Positions 35,207 through 45,106 are shown, numbered from the stretch's first letter. The stretch: 64,000 nucleotides of DNA from Paraburkholderia madseniana (GCF_009690905.1 NZ_VOSW01000026.1:1-64000); one strand, 5' to 3'. The notes: generated by a model from the sequence alone, not told the origin. Program-made: numbers and translations.

Positions 35207-37564
35207 ATGCCGCCTAGACAGCTTTCCCAAACGACTCCCTCTTGTGCTGTAGTGCCGCGCAAAAGGCGGCTCGTCGCGGCGTTGATCGCCGTTCCGGGCC
35301 TGATGCCCGCGCTTGCGCACGCCCAGTTGGTGGGGGAGGCCGCGCAGCCGCAGCCTATCGACGCGCCATGGGGCATGCAGCTCGCCCCGCAGCTCGAAGA
35401 ACATCCATTGCCGGAAGGCCAGAAGGCGGCCACCTTCGTGCTCGGCGACACGACGAGCGGCACCACCGACCAGGACATGGCCGCGAAAGGCTCGGCCGAG
35501 GTGCGGCGCAATACCTTCGTGATCAAGGCCGACGCGCTGCACTACGATCAGGACACGGACATGGCCGACGCATACGGCCAGGTTCACCTGAACAACAACG
35601 GCGCCACGTTCGCCGGCCCGGAAGCGCATATGCGGGTGGACTCGAGTGAAGGCTTCATGTCCGCGCCGAAGTACCACTTCAATGTGACGGGGGGCTCGGG
35701 CAGCGCAGAGCGCGTCGATCTGCTCGACAGCGAGCGCTCGGTGTTCACGAAGGGCACGTACACGGCTTGCTCGTGCACGGACAATCCAGGCTGGTATCTC
35801 AAGGGCAGCGAGTTCGATTTCGACACCGGCGCGGACGAAGGCGTCGCGTACAACAGCGTGCTGTTCTTCCAGGGCGTGCCGGTATTCGCTTCGCCGTGGC
35901 TGTCGTTCCCGTTGTCGGGCGATCGGCGCAGCGGCATTCTGCCGCCCACGTTCTCGATCAGTTCGTCGAACGGCTTCGAACTGTCGGTACCGTACTACTT
36001 CAACATTGCGCCGAATCGCGACCTGACAGTGACGCCGCGGCTGATCTCGAAGCGCGGCGTGCAGTTGCAGTCGACCTTCCGTTATCTGTCGCCCACCTAT
36101 TCGGGCTCGATCACCGGTGAATACCTGCCGAACGACCGACTGACGAAGACCAATCGCTACGCGCTGTACATCCAGCACAACCAGAACTTCGGCAACGGGT
36201 TCGGCGGTTACATCTACTACAACAAGGTTTCGGACAACACGTATCCGGAAGACCTGTCGTCGTCGGTCAGTCAGTTCCAGAACGGCACCCAGCTTCTGTA
36301 TCAACAGGAAGCCGGGGTGACCTATAACAACGGCCCGTGGTCGGTGCTCGCCCGTGAACAGCACTGGCAGACGCTGACGCCTTCCACTGCGCCGTACGGC
36401 CGCGAGCCGCAGTTGAACGTGAAGTACGCGAAGTACAACGTCGGCGGCTTCGACTACGGCGCGGAAGCCGACTACACGAATTTCCGCATCACCACCGCGG
36501 ACACGACCCAGGGCCAGCGGGTGATGTTCAACCCATACCTGTCGTATTCGGTGGTCGGGCCGGGTTACTTCGTTACGCCGAAGGTGCAGTGGCACTTTGC
36601 GTCGTACAACCTGAACAATATCGCCACACCCGGTACGCCGAAGAATTTCACCGAGTCGATCCCGACGCTCTCCTTCGACACCGGGCTGATTTTCGACCGT
36701 TCGGTGCGGATCTTCGGCGAGGATTACATCCAGACGCTGGAGCCGCGGCTCTACTACGTCTACACGCCGTACCGCAACCAGGAAAACGCGCCGCTGTTCG
36801 ATACGGCCGACTCCGACTTCGGACTGGCGGAAATCTTCACGCCGAACACGTTCGTCGGTAACGACCGGATCGCCGACGCGAACCGTCTGACCGCGGCGCT
36901 TACCACGCGCTTCATCAACCCGGCCACGGGCGACGAACGCGCGCGTTTCGTGATCGCGCAGCAGTATTACTTTCGGGACCAGCGCGTCACGCTGCTGCCT
37001 ACGCAGACCAGCACGCAGGCCACGCATTCGGACCTGATCGCGGGTGCGTCGCTCAAGCTCGGGGCCGGTTTCGCTTCGGAAACGGCGTTCCAATATAATG
37101 CCGACAACAACCAGTTGACGAAGACGAGCATCGGCTTCGGGTTCAGTCCGGCCAGCGGCAAGGTGATCAATGTCGCGTATCGCTACACCCGCGCGAACAC
37201 CACGCTGGACAACCAGCCGATCAACCAGGTGCTGATTTCGGGGCAGTGGCCGCTGACGCACCGTGTGTACGGGGTAGGCCGTTTCAATTACGACCTGGGC
37301 GGGCACCGGATCGTCGACGGTCTGGTCGGCCTGCAATACGACGCCGACTGCTGGACGCTCGGCGCCGGGATCCAGCGTTATGCGAACGGTCTGAATACGT
37401 CGGGGCAGAATCAGTCGAGCACGCGGTTTCTCGCGCAGTTGACGTTCAAGGGCTTGTCGAGCGTCGACAACGGGCTGATTTCCGCGTTCCGCAGCAGCGT
37501 GGCGGGCTATACGCCGTTGCCCCCGCCGCCGCCGCCGGAAGCGCGTTTCACCAATTACGAATGA
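35207..37564 (+). CDS. lptD: LPS-assembly protein LptD
   Basis: A 785-residue outer-membrane protein that inserts lipopolysaccharide. Signal peptide residues 1-40 end ALAHAQ. The LptA-like OstA jellyroll is residues ~90-220 (RRNTFVIKADALHYDQDTDM), and the large beta barrel fills the rest. Cysteines lie at ACSC near residue 187 and in YDADCWTLGAG near 712, which fit the inter-domain disulfides of LptD. The C-terminal proline run is before ARFTNYE. It heads the lptD-surA-pdxA-rsmA cluster. Confidence 0.95.
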   Translation: MPPRQLSQTTPSCAVVPRKRRLVAALIAVPGLMPALAHAQLVGEAAQPQPIDAPWGMQLAPQLEEHPLPEGQKAATFVLGDTTSGTTDQDMAAKGSAEVRRNTFVIKADALHYDQDTDMADAYGQVHLNNNGATFAGPEAHMRVDSSEGFMSAPKYHFNVTGGSGSAERVDLLDSERSVFTKGTYTACSCTDNPGWYLKGSEFDFDTGADEGVAYNSVLFFQGVPVFASPWLSFPLSGDRRSGILPPTFSISSSNGFELSVPYYFNIAPNRDLTVTPRLISKRGVQLQSTFRYLSPTYSGSITGEYLPNDRLTKTNRYALYIQHNQNFGNGFGGYIYYNKVSDNTYPEDLSSSVSQFQNGTQLLYQQEAGVTYNNGPWSVLAREQHWQTLTPSTAPYGREPQLNVKYAKYNVGGFDYGAEADYTNFRITTADTTQGQRVMFNPYLSYSVVGPGYFVTPKVQWHFASYNLNNIATPGTPKNFTESIPTLSFDTGLIFDRSVRIFGEDYIQTLEPRLYYVYTPYRNQENAPLFDTADSDFGLAEIFTPNTFVGNDRIADANRLTAALTTRFINPATGDERARFVIAQQYYFRDQRVTLLPTQTSTQATHSDLIAGASLKLGAGFASETAFQYNADNNQLTKTSIGFGFSPASGKVINVAYRYTRANTTLDNQPINQVLISGQWPLTHRVYGVGRFNYDLGGHRIVDGLVGLQYDADCWTLGAGIQRYANGLNTSGQNQSSTRFLAQLTFKGLSSVDNGLISAFRSSVAGYTPLPPPPPPEARFTNYE

Positions 37565-37631
37565 CGCTCGCCCGATCATTTATAGAATGCGAAAAGACGG
37601 GCCAGGCGCGCCCGACATCATTGGAGTATCT

Positions 37632-38993
37632 GTGGCAATCATGAAAAAGCTTCGCTTGGCAACGCTTGCGGCCGGTCTTGTCGCCGCGGCGTCTTTCCTG
37701 TCGGTTGCGCCGGTTCAGGCGCAGGCGCTGTCCGGCAATAGCGGCCGGACGGTCGATACCATCGCCGCAGTGGTCAACAACGGTGTCATCACGCGGCGCG
37801 AGCTCGACGACCGCATCGGCCTGATCACCCGCCGGCTGAACCAGCAGAACGCGCCGGTCCCGCCGATGGACCAGTTGCGCCAGCAGGTGCTCAACCAGAT
37901 GGTGCTGGAACGCATCCAGTTGCAGAAGGCGAAAGAAGACGGCATCAACATCGACGACGCCGCTGTGCAAAAAACGCTCGAGCGGCTCGCGCAGGCGAAC
38001 AACCTGACACTCGACACCTACCGTGCCCGTATCGAGGCGCAAGGCGTGCCTTGGGCCACTTTCACGAGCGACGCACGCACCGAACTCACGCTCTCGCGTC
38101 TGCGTGAGAAGGAAGTGGACAGCAAGGTCACGGTGTCGGACGCCGAGGTCGCGAACTACATCGCCAGCCAGCGCGGACCGAACGCCGGTCTGACGAGCGA
38201 TCTGCACCTTCAGCACATCTTCGTGAAGGCGCCGCTGAACGCCTCGGAAACCGACATCGAAGCCGCGCAGAAAAAGGCTCAGGCCCTGCTCACCGAAGCC
38301 AAGGGTGGCGGCAACTTCGAAAAGCTGGCGAAGTCGAATTCGCAAGCGCCGGACGCGTCGAAAGGCGGCGATACGGGTTTCGTGACGCCGTCCAAGCTGC
38401 CGCCTGAGTTCGTCAAGGCCGCCTCGGCGCTGCGTCCGGGCGAGGTCAGCCCGGATCTGATCCGTACCAACGACGGCTTCGAAATCGTGCGCCTCGTCGA
38501 TCGTCGCACGGGCCAGGGTGCCAGCTCCGACGCACCGAAGCTCGTACAGACGCACGTTCGCCACATTCTGCTGCGCGTCGGCGACGGCATGTCCGAGCCG
38601 CAAGCGCGTCAGAAGCTGCTCGAAATCAAGAACCAGATCGCCGCAGGCGGCGACTTCGCGAAGTTCGCCCACACCTACTCGCAAGACGGTTCGTCGTCGC
38701 AAGGCGGCGACCTCGGCTGGATCAGCCCGGGCGAGACGGTGCCGGAATTCGAGCGCGCCATGAACAACCTGCAGGACGGTCAGATCAGCGACCCGGTGCG
38801 CAGCGAATACGGCTATCACCTGATTCAGGTGCTGAGCCGTCGCGAATCGGAAGGCTCGGTTTCGCAGCAGATGGATCTGGCGCGTCAGGCAATCGGCCAG
38901 CGCAAGGCGGAACAGGCCTACGCCGACTGGTTGCGCGAACTGCGCGACACCGCCTATGTGGAAGTGAAGCCGCAGCTGACGAGCACGCAATAA
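37632..38993 (+). CDS. surA: Periplasmic chaperone/peptidyl-prolyl isomerase SurA
   Basis: A 453-residue SurA that guides barrel proteins such as LptD to the outer membrane. After a signal peptide (ending VAPVQAQA) comes the SurA N-domain (VDTIAAVVNNGVITRRELDD). Two parvulin domains follow (LQHIFVKAPLNASETDIE and VRHILLRVGDGMSEPQARQ). I choose GTG 37632 because GGAG lies five bases before it; ATG 37641 is 14 bases from the same site. It follows lptD by 67 bases. Confidence 0.95.
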   Translation: MAIMKKLRLATLAAGLVAAASFLSVAPVQAQALSGNSGRTVDTIAAVVNNGVITRRELDDRIGLITRRLNQQNAPVPPMDQLRQQVLNQMVLERIQLQKAKEDGINIDDAAVQKTLERLAQANNLTLDTYRARIEAQGVPWATFTSDARTELTLSRLREKEVDSKVTVSDAEVANYIASQRGPNAGLTSDLHLQHIFVKAPLNASETDIEAAQKKAQALLTEAKGGGNFEKLAKSNSQAPDASKGGDTGFVTPSKLPPEFVKAASALRPGEVSPDLIRTNDGFEIVRLVDRRTGQGASSDAPKLVQTHVRHILLRVGDGMSEPQARQKLLEIKNQIAAGGDFAKFAHTYSQDGSSSQGGDLGWISPGETVPEFERAMNNLQDGQISDPVRSEYGYHLIQVLSRRESEGSVSQQMDLARQAIGQRKAEQAYADWLRELRDTAYVEVKPQLTSTQ

Positions 38994-38998
38994 ACGTC

Positions 38999-40009
38999 AT
39001 GACAACCGCCGCGCAGTCCACCAGCCTTCCGTTGCAGATCGCGATCACGACCGGCGAGCCTGCCGGCGTCGGTCCCGAGCTGACCGCGCAGGCGCTGGCG
39101 GGCGCGGCGACGCATTGGCCCGGTGCGGAGTTCACCGTGCTGGGCGATGCGGATTTGCTGGCTGACCGCGCGCGTGCGGTAGGTGTCGATTGGGCTCTTC
39201 TGGTGGCGGACGGCAAGCGCGTGCGGGTGCAGCATCGGCCGCTCGGCGCACCCTCGCTGGCCGGCAAGCTGGACGCCGCCAACGGCCGCTACGTGCTCGA
39301 TCTGCTCGACAGCGCGATCGATGGCGCCATGGCCGGCACGTTCGACGCCATCGTTACAGCGCCGCTGCAAAAAAGCACCATCAACGATGCCGGTGTGCCG
39401 TTCACCGGCCACACGGAATATCTCGCCGAACGTACGCACACGCCGCGCGTGGTGATGATGCTGGCCGGCACCGGCAAGCGTCCGTTGCGCGTTGCCCTCG
39501 CTACCACGCATCTGCCACTCAAAGACGTGTCCGCCGCGCTGACGATCGAAGGTATCGTCGAGACGCTGCGCATCGTCGATCACGATCTGCGCCACCACTT
39601 TGGTCTGCCTGCGCCGCGCATCCTCGTGACGGGGTTGAACCCGCATGCGGGCGAAAACGGTTATCTGGGCCGCGAGGAAATCGAGGTGATTTCTCCCGCT
39701 CTGAAGCTCGCGAACGAGCAGGGCATCGACGCGCCTGGCCCCTATCCGGCGGACACCTTGTTCCAGCCGCGTTATCTGGAGCAGGCCGACTGCGTGCTGG
39801 CGATGTTCCACGACCAGGGCCTGCCGGTGTTGAAGTACGCAACGTTTGGCGAAGGCATCAACATCACGCTCGGCTTGCCGATCATCCGCACTTCGGTCGA
39901 TCACGGCACCGCGCTCGATCTGGCCGGCACCGGCCGTGCCGACTCGGGCAGTCTGATCGCCGCGATCGATACGGCGGTTTCGATGGCACAACACCGCCGC
40001 GCGGGCTGA
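38999..40009 (+). CDS. pdxA: 4-hydroxythreonine-4-phosphate dehydrogenase PdxA
   Basis: A 336-residue enzyme of vitamin B6 synthesis that oxidises 4-hydroxythreonine phosphate. ITTGEPAGVGPELTAQAL is the N-terminal signature. Metal and substrate residues lie in FTGHTEYLAERT, LNPHAGENGYLGREE and VLAMFHDQGLPVLKY. It begins five bases after surA. The order surA-pdxA-rsmA is the same as in enterobacteria. Confidence 0.95.
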   Translation: MTTAAQSTSLPLQIAITTGEPAGVGPELTAQALAGAATHWPGAEFTVLGDADLLADRARAVGVDWALLVADGKRVRVQHRPLGAPSLAGKLDAANGRYVLDLLDSAIDGAMAGTFDAIVTAPLQKSTINDAGVPFTGHTEYLAERTHTPRVVMMLAGTGKRPLRVALATTHLPLKDVSAALTIEGIVETLRIVDHDLRHHFGLPAPRILVTGLNPHAGENGYLGREEIEVISPALKLANEQGIDAPGPYPADTLFQPRYLEQADCVLAMFHDQGLPVLKYATFGEGINITLGLPIIRTSVDHGTALDLAGTGRADSGSLIAAIDTAVSMAQHRRAG

Positions 40010-40149
40010 GCCAGCGATCGCGGCGCGGTTTCGTCCGCGCTTCCCAGGGTCTTCCGGGTGCTTGACGTTTGCGCGATCGTTGCGCATTCGTTGCGTGTAT
40101 TCCTGGTTTGTTCCAATTCTTAGGCAGTTCTTTTTTTAGCGTTTCTTCG

Positions 40150-41022
40150 ATGTCCACCAGCAGACAGCAACCGGGCCGGCACCAAGGCCATATCGCGCGC
40201 AAGCGTTTCGGACAGAATTTTCTGGTCGATATGGGCGTGATCGATTCGATCGTCGACGTGATCCGGCCGCAGCGCGGCGAGCGCATGGTCGAGATTGGGC
40301 CGGGGCTCGGCGCGCTCACCGAGCCGCTGATCGAGCGTCTGGCGACGCCCGAAGCGCCGTTGCACGCCGTCGAGCTGGATCGCGATCTGATCGGCCGCCT
40401 CAAGACAAAATTCGGCGACCTGCTCGAGCTGCATGCGGGCGATGCACTCGCGTTCGACTTCGGCACGCTGGCCGCACCTGGCGAGAAGGCGTCGCTGCGT
40501 ATTGTCGGCAATCTGCCGTACAACATTTCGAGCCCGCTGCTGTTTCATCTGACCGCATTCGCGCATCGCGTGATCGATCAGCACTTCATGCTGCAGAACG
40601 AAGTCGTCGAGCGGATGGTGGCGGAACCGGGCACCAAGGCGTTCAGCCGCCTCTCGGTGATGCTGCAATACCGCTACGTGATCGACAAGCAACTCGACGT
40701 GCCGCCTGATGCATTCAACCCGCCGCCGAAGGTCGATTCGGCGATCGTGCGGATGATCCCGTACGAACTGCATGAACTGCCGGCCGTGGACGAGCGTGTG
40801 CTCGGCGAAGTGGTGACGGCGGCTTTCTCGCAGCGCCGCAAGATGTTGCGTAATACGCTGGCCGCGTTTCGTGACTCGGTGGATTTCGAGGCGCTGGGCT
40901 TCGATCTGCAACGCCGCGCTGAAGATGTACCGGTGGCCGAATATGTGCGCGTCGCGCAGATCGTGGCGGCTTCGCCTGCGCGCGGCGCCGCGGCCGCGGA
41001 AACCGGGAATGACGACGCCTGA
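40150..41022 (+). CDS. rsmA: 16S rRNA dimethyladenosine transferase RsmA (KsgA)
   Basis: A 290-residue methyltransferase that dimethylates two adenosines near the 3' end of 16S rRNA. KRFGQNFLVD is the N-terminal signature, VEIGPGLGALTEPL the SAM loop, and IVGNLPYNISSPLLF the catalytic NLPY motif. FNPPPKVDSAIVRM is the C-terminal family block. I use ATG 40150; the upstream in-frame extension is unsupported. Confidence 0.95.
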   Translation: MSTSRQQPGRHQGHIARKRFGQNFLVDMGVIDSIVDVIRPQRGERMVEIGPGLGALTEPLIERLATPEAPLHAVELDRDLIGRLKTKFGDLLELHAGDALAFDFGTLAAPGEKASLRIVGNLPYNISSPLLFHLTAFAHRVIDQHFMLQNEVVERMVAEPGTKAFSRLSVMLQYRYVIDKQLDVPPDAFNPPPKVDSAIVRMIPYELHELPAVDERVLGEVVTAAFSQRRKMLRNTLAAFRDSVDFEALGFDLQRRAEDVPVAEYVRVAQIVAASPARGAAAAETGNDDA

Positions 41023-41047
41023 GTTGCGTTGCACGGTCTTGAAGGAA

Positions 41048-41070
41048 GCGCGCTGCGTCCTGCAGCGCGC
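41048..41070. other. Hairpin between rsmA and the EamA gene
   Basis: GCGCGCTGC pairs with GCAGCGCGC around five bases in the convergent gap. No T-run is present. It may act as a 3' end on both strands. Confidence 0.4.
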
Positions 41071-41087
41071 GTGAAACATCCCACGTC

Positions 41088-42053
41088 TTAAGCGGCGACC
41101 CGCTTCGCCGGCAGATTGACCAGCGCGATGCCGGCCAGCACCAGCGCCGCGGCCATCAGAAAGCGCAGGCTGAACGACTCGCCCAGCAACAGCACGCCGA
41201 AGGTCACGCCGAACAACGGCGTCAGGAACGAGAACACCGACAGGCGCGACGCGATGTAACGCGTCAACAGCCAGAACCACAGCAGATAGCTGACGAACGC
41301 CACGATCACCGCCTGGTAGGCGAGGCTCATCACCGCCAGCGGCGTGACGGTTTCCACACGTGCCTGCCCGAGCCCCAGCGCGAGCGCGAGCAGCACTACC
41401 GCCGACACCGCCAATTGATAGAACAGCGTCTTGCTCGCGCTCGTGTAAGCGAGACGCGTGGCGCGCACCACCACGGTCGTCGCGGCCCATGTGATCCCGC
41501 CCAGCATGCCGAGCGCGTCGCCGGCGACGCCCTTCAGCGTCGAGCCCTGCGCCCCGTGGCCATGCGGGAAGCCGTCGGCGAACGCCAGCGCCATACCCGC
41601 AAACGCCACCAGGATGCCGAGCCACTGAATGCGCCGGATCCGCTCGCCGTCGACGAACCAGTGCAGCCCGAGCGCCGTAAAGCACGGTGCGGTGTACAGA
41701 AAGACCGCCATACGCGAAGCGCTGGTCAGCGTCAGGCCAAGGAAAATGCACACGAACTCGCCCGCGAACAGCACGCCCGCGAGCAAGCCGGCGCCCAATG
41801 TGCCGTCGTCGCGAAAGAGCGGCGTACCGCGCGAGCGCGCCCAGCCCCATACGAGCACAGTCGCGATTGCCGAGCGCAAACCCGCCTGGAATACCGGTGG
41901 CAGTGCCGCGTTGGTGCTCTTGATCGCGACTTGCTGGAGTCCCCAGATCGCGCACAAGCCGATCATCAGCAGGATGGCGAAGCTATCCAGGGTGCGGCGC
42001 GTGGGCCGGGCGGTGGTGCTCATGGATTTTGTTGGGTCGCTGCCATAAGTCAT
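41088..42053 (-). CDS. EamA/DMT family transporter
   Basis: A 321-residue inner-membrane protein with about ten hydrophobic helices in two EamA repeats. The first is FAILLMIGLCAIWGLQQVAI and the second begins DALGMLGGITWAATTVVVRA. Such transporters export amino acids or other metabolites; the substrate is not predictable. The start may be ATG 42053 or ATG 42023; neither has a clear ribosome site. It is divergent from the porin. Confidence 0.88.
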   Translation of the reverse strand: MTYGSDPTKSMSTTARPTRRTLDSFAILLMIGLCAIWGLQQVAIKSTNAALPPVFQAGLRSAIATVLVWGWARSRGTPLFRDDGTLGAGLLAGVLFAGEFVCIFLGLTLTSASRMAVFLYTAPCFTALGLHWFVDGERIRRIQWLGILVAFAGMALAFADGFPHGHGAQGSTLKGVAGDALGMLGGITWAATTVVVRATRLAYTSASKTLFYQLAVSAVVLLALALGLGQARVETVTPLAVMSLAYQAVIVAFVSYLLWFWLLTRYIASRLSVFSFLTPLFGVTFGVLLLGESFSLRFLMAAALVLAGIALVNLPAKRVAA

Positions 42054-42378
42054 ACGATATCAAAGCCATCTGCCCCGCAATGCGATGACCCCATCGCCTA
42101 CGCGTGCTTCTTTCAGGCTGCAAGCACTTCGATGACATAACAACACTTACGTCAGACTATTTTCTGACAGCCCCTATTTCGCGCTAAGGTTCACCCACGC
42201 GCATTTCGTCAGCTTATTCAAACAGCCTGAATTGGCTGTCGTGCAAGGTTCCGACGCGGACTTCGCATCCTGCCTGTCGATTTGCGCGGCCTCAAATGAA
42301 CAGCGTGCCGGTACTTTGCAGCAGACGTGGCGGTGTCGAAATTTCCGTGAAAAGCGGGAATCTGTATGAGGAGACGAA
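42054..42378. other. Regulatory gap between EamA gene and porin
   Basis: This 325-base gap separates divergent genes and holds no coding frame I can support. It contains the inverted repeat GTCAGA-ctattt-TCTGAC (42151-42168), a possible operator for either gene. GAGGAGAC just before 42379 is the porin ribosome site. Confidence 0.5.
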
Positions 42379-43488
42379 ATGAAGCGCGTGAGCAGGTGGG
42401 CGATGGCAGTCGTGCCGGCGGCACTGGCGTGTCAAATGGCGCACGCTCAGTCGAGCGTGACGCTCTACGGCGTGATCGACGAAAGTGTGCACTACCTGAC
42501 CCACGCAAACCAGGCCGGCGATTCGTCGATCGGACTCGGTAACGGCGGCATGACGGAAAGCCGCTGGGGGATAAGGGGCGTCGAGGATCTGGGCGGCGGC
42601 TGGTCTACGTTCTTCAAGCTCGAAAACCGTTTCTACATGAATACCGGCCAAAGCGATCCGACCTTGCCGTTCTTCAATGAGGCGCAAGTGGGTGTGCGCT
42701 CGGATTCCCTTGGCCAGGTGATCTTCGGCCGTCAGTACAACGTGATGATCGAAGGCATTACCATCGGCGGCTACGGCAGCAATATCTGGATTCCGTACGA
42801 TTTCAACTTCCAGCCGGAAGTGACGATGACAGGCGGTATCTGGACCAGCAACCAGGTGCAGTATCAGGCGAAATATAACGGTTTCCATGTTGCCGCCGGC
42901 TATGCATTCGGCGGCAACGCGGGCAATTCGTACGGCAGCCAGATCGGCATGGCACTGGCTTATGCACCGGGTGGGCCGTTCACCTTCGGCGGCGCGTATC
43001 AGGAGTCGAAAGATTCGGTCAACGGCGCCGCCGCTAAAGCGTGGACCTTCGGCGGGTCGTACACGTGGAACCTGACCCGGTTCTCCGTCGGCTATATCGT
43101 CAATCAGAATGACGCCGGCTTTTCGAATTTCGCCAACGGGCCGTTCACCGCGCCCGCGTTGGCCGCGCTCAAATACACGGACTTTTCGCGGCGCCGCATG
43201 ATCATGGGCGGCATCACGCAGCAGGTCAGCAACAAGTGGCACTTCGCAGCGAATGTCTGGCGCACGCTGCAGGACGGCAAAACCGCCGCGCAGAACGGTT
43301 CGGCATGGCAGTACCAACTGGTCGCCGACTACAACCTGTCCCTGCGTACCGATATCTATCTGGAAGGCGATTATTCGCTGTACCGGGGCGACCTGATCGG
43401 AGCGCAGTTGCAGGGCGTCAACGGTATCGGCCTTGCGCAGAAGGGTAGCCAGATCGGTCTGATGGCCGGCATGCGGCATCAGTTCTGA
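42379..43488 (+). CDS. Gram-negative porin
   Basis: A 369-residue OmpC/OpcP-type general porin of Burkholderia. The signal peptide (residues 1-23) ends QMAHAQ, then SSVTLYGVIDESVHYL is the conserved first strand. VFGRQYNV-type residues (VIFGRQYNVM) and the terminal GMRHQF, with aromatic last residue for BAM recognition, are visible. Forms a trimeric 16-strand diffusion channel. It is convergent with the truncated autotransporter. Confidence 0.93.
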   Translation: MKRVSRWAMAVVPAALACQMAHAQSSVTLYGVIDESVHYLTHANQAGDSSIGLGNGGMTESRWGIRGVEDLGGGWSTFFKLENRFYMNTGQSDPTLPFFNEAQVGVRSDSLGQVIFGRQYNVMIEGITIGGYGSNIWIPYDFNFQPEVTMTGGIWTSNQVQYQAKYNGFHVAAGYAFGGNAGNSYGSQIGMALAYAPGGPFTFGGAYQESKDSVNGAAAKAWTFGGSYTWNLTRFSVGYIVNQNDAGFSNFANGPFTAPALAALKYTDFSRRRMIMGGITQQVSNKWHFAANVWRTLQDGKTAAQNGSAWQYQLVADYNLSLRTDIYLEGDYSLYRGDLIGAQLQGVNGIGLAQKGSQIGLMAGMRHQF

Positions 43489-43492
43489 ACCC

Positions 43493-44344
43493 TTACCAAC
43501 TCCAGCGCGCGCCCAGATTGCCCTCTACCGTGCTGCGGTGTTCGCCGTTCACGTTCATGGCGTAACTCGCGGTGGCGAATACGCTGCCGCGCGCGCTCAA
43601 ATGCGCGACCAGGCCGATGCCGAACTGGGCGGCCGTGGCGGCGACATCGGTGGGAATCACGGTTGTGCCGGCGAAGGTCGCGCTATCGGTGCCATTGAAA
43701 TAGCGCCACAGATTCGCGCGCAGATAGGGTTGCCATTGCGCACCCGCGCCTTCGAAGCTGCCTTGCAGGCGTAGGCCGAGCCGACCGACGAGGCCGTTTG
43801 CCGCGTGAAACGATACGTTCGAAATGCTGTCGTTGAGATCGTTGATCGATGCGTGCTGCCAGATCAGTTGTGCTTGCGGTTCGAGACTGAGATTGGCGCG
43901 CAGTGGAATCGGCAAGCCGCCTTCCAGCGAGGTCGTCACGGCATGCCCATGCGTGCTCGCACCGATGCCCTGATTCGACGATGGATCGAGCGTGAGTGAG
44001 CTACCCATCACGACCGCATCGGTGTACCAGCCGCCCGGACCGATGTGCGTCCAGTAGGCGCCTGCGCTGTAGGCATTGATCGACAGCCGCCCGGCCGACA
44101 GATCGGGGAAACCGAGCGCGAAACCGTTCACGTCGCCTTGCGCGCGGGCAAAGCCGATGAAGAAGCCGTAGTGATTGCGATGGCCGCTTGCGCTGCGATC
44201 CGCGTAGATATCCTGGCCCACTTGCACGCCGGCCATCGTGCCGCTGAATTCGGGGTTGGCGGCGCCACTGTTGCTCTGTGAGGTGTGCTCGCCCCAGACA
44301 CGCGACCATGCGGCGGCGAGCGGGCCGCTTTCGTTCAACAGCAA
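43493..44344 (-). CDS. Autotransporter beta-barrel domain, N-terminally truncated
   Basis: A 283-residue type V barrel domain only. LAAAWSRVWGEHTSQSNSG opens the barrel, AGVQVGQDIYAD is the classical early strand, and VEGNLGARWSW is the C-terminal signature. No signal peptide or passenger is present. The frame stays open upstream to a stop at 44423-44425 and includes further barrel-like residues (GTFHDRQGDQ) but no ATG; the TTG at 44344 is a nominal start. It is almost certainly the 3' remnant of a larger gene cut by whatever brought in the DNA beyond 44.42 kb. Confidence 0.8.
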   Translation of the reverse strand: MLLNESGPLAAAWSRVWGEHTSQSNSGAANPEFSGTMAGVQVGQDIYADRSASGHRNHYGFFIGFARAQGDVNGFALGFPDLSAGRLSINAYSAGAYWTHIGPGGWYTDAVVMGSSLTLDPSSNQGIGASTHGHAVTTSLEGGLPIPLRANLSLEPQAQLIWQHASINDLNDSISNVSFHAANGLVGRLGLRLQGSFEGAGAQWQPYLRANLWRYFNGTDSATFAGTTVIPTDVAATAAQFGIGLVAHLSARGSVFATASYAMNVNGEHRSTVEGNLGARWSW

Positions 44345-44422
44345 CTGATCGCCCTGGCGGTCATGGAAGGTACCCGCCCGGACGAGACGGACTTGCTGCG
44401 GCTCATTGATAATTTTGTATGG

Positions 44423-44632
44423 TTACCGGGACACTCACCTCTACGAGCAGAACCATGAGTGCAACCTGCGATTTCCGACCGAAGTAATGCACCAGATGGC
44501 CGAGTTCACCAAGCTATTTGCGCGCGCCTGGTCGCTGGAGCCACGCGTTTACGCCACCGCGGTGGGTCGCGGTGGCGTACGCTCTAGAGTGAAAGACTAG
44601 CCGTCCTGCTGGCACGGGTTACCCGTTGGTGT
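44423..44632. other. Junction region at the start of the accessory DNA
   Basis: This short stretch follows the cut autotransporter. A plus-strand frame (44406-44600) has some codon bias but no ribosome site or family match. The 11-bp perfect hairpin at 44549-44578 (TACGCCACCGC / GCGGTGGCGTA) lies just downstream of the minus-strand PRC-barrel gene and may mark its 3' end, although it lacks a T-run. Confidence 0.4.
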
Positions 44633-45106
44633 TCAGCGCTCGCTCGGCCTGATGGCAGGGTCGTTTTCCACCACTTCATGGGTCGCAGACCAGTACGGCT
44701 GCCGGTTATAGTAGCTGTACGTTGACTCTCCCCACTTCGCATCCGCCATCGTCGGCCAGTGGTCCTTGTCGAAACCCGGGTCGTCCTTGAGGCGCTGTGC
44801 GGCAATGTCGACGACGAAGCACTTCTCGTCCGTGTCGAGAGTTAATGCACTCCACGGGATGGCGTGCAGGTTAGAACCCATTCCGAGGAAACCGCCCTCA
44901 GAAAGCACGGCATAGGCGATGCGTCCATTCCGGACGTCCAGCATGATGTCTGAAATCTTCCCCACGTGTTCGCCGTCAGAAGACATGACCTTGTTCCCAT
45001 CGAGCGTTGCTGCGGCCATGACATCCGGCCCCGGCCCTTCGCCCATACCACCGCCGACGATGCCGGCTCCGAGTTGGGTGCCACCTTGCGGGTTGATTGA
45101 GCCCAT
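44633..45106 (-). CDS. PRC-barrel domain protein
   Basis: A 157-residue protein with a PRC-barrel domain at about residues 28-100. DGNKVMSSDGEHVGKISDIM and GRIAYAVLSEGGFLGMGSNL are the domain core. The N-terminal ~25 residues are glycine-rich and the C-terminal part is polar with WPTMADAKWG. AGGGGG lies seven bases before the ATG. PRC barrels bind partner proteins or RNA in diverse settings, often stress-related in soil bacteria. Exact role unknown. Confidence 0.85.
   Translation of the reverse strand: MGSINPQGGTQLGAGIVGGGMGEGPGPDVMAAATLDGNKVMSSDGEHVGKISDIMLDVRNGRIAYAVLSEGGFLGMGSNLHAIPWSALTLDTDEKCFVVDIAAQRLKDDPGFDKDHWPTMADAKWGESTYSYYNRQPYWSATHEVVENDPAIRPSER

Noticed and set aside
35054..37579. 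841-codon minus-strand frame opposite lptD
   Set aside because: Shadow of lptD; composition is Arg/Val/His-rich without motifs.
44406..44600. 64-codon plus-strand frame at the junction
   Set aside because: No ribosome site and no homologous pattern; it also overlaps the autotransporter remnant.
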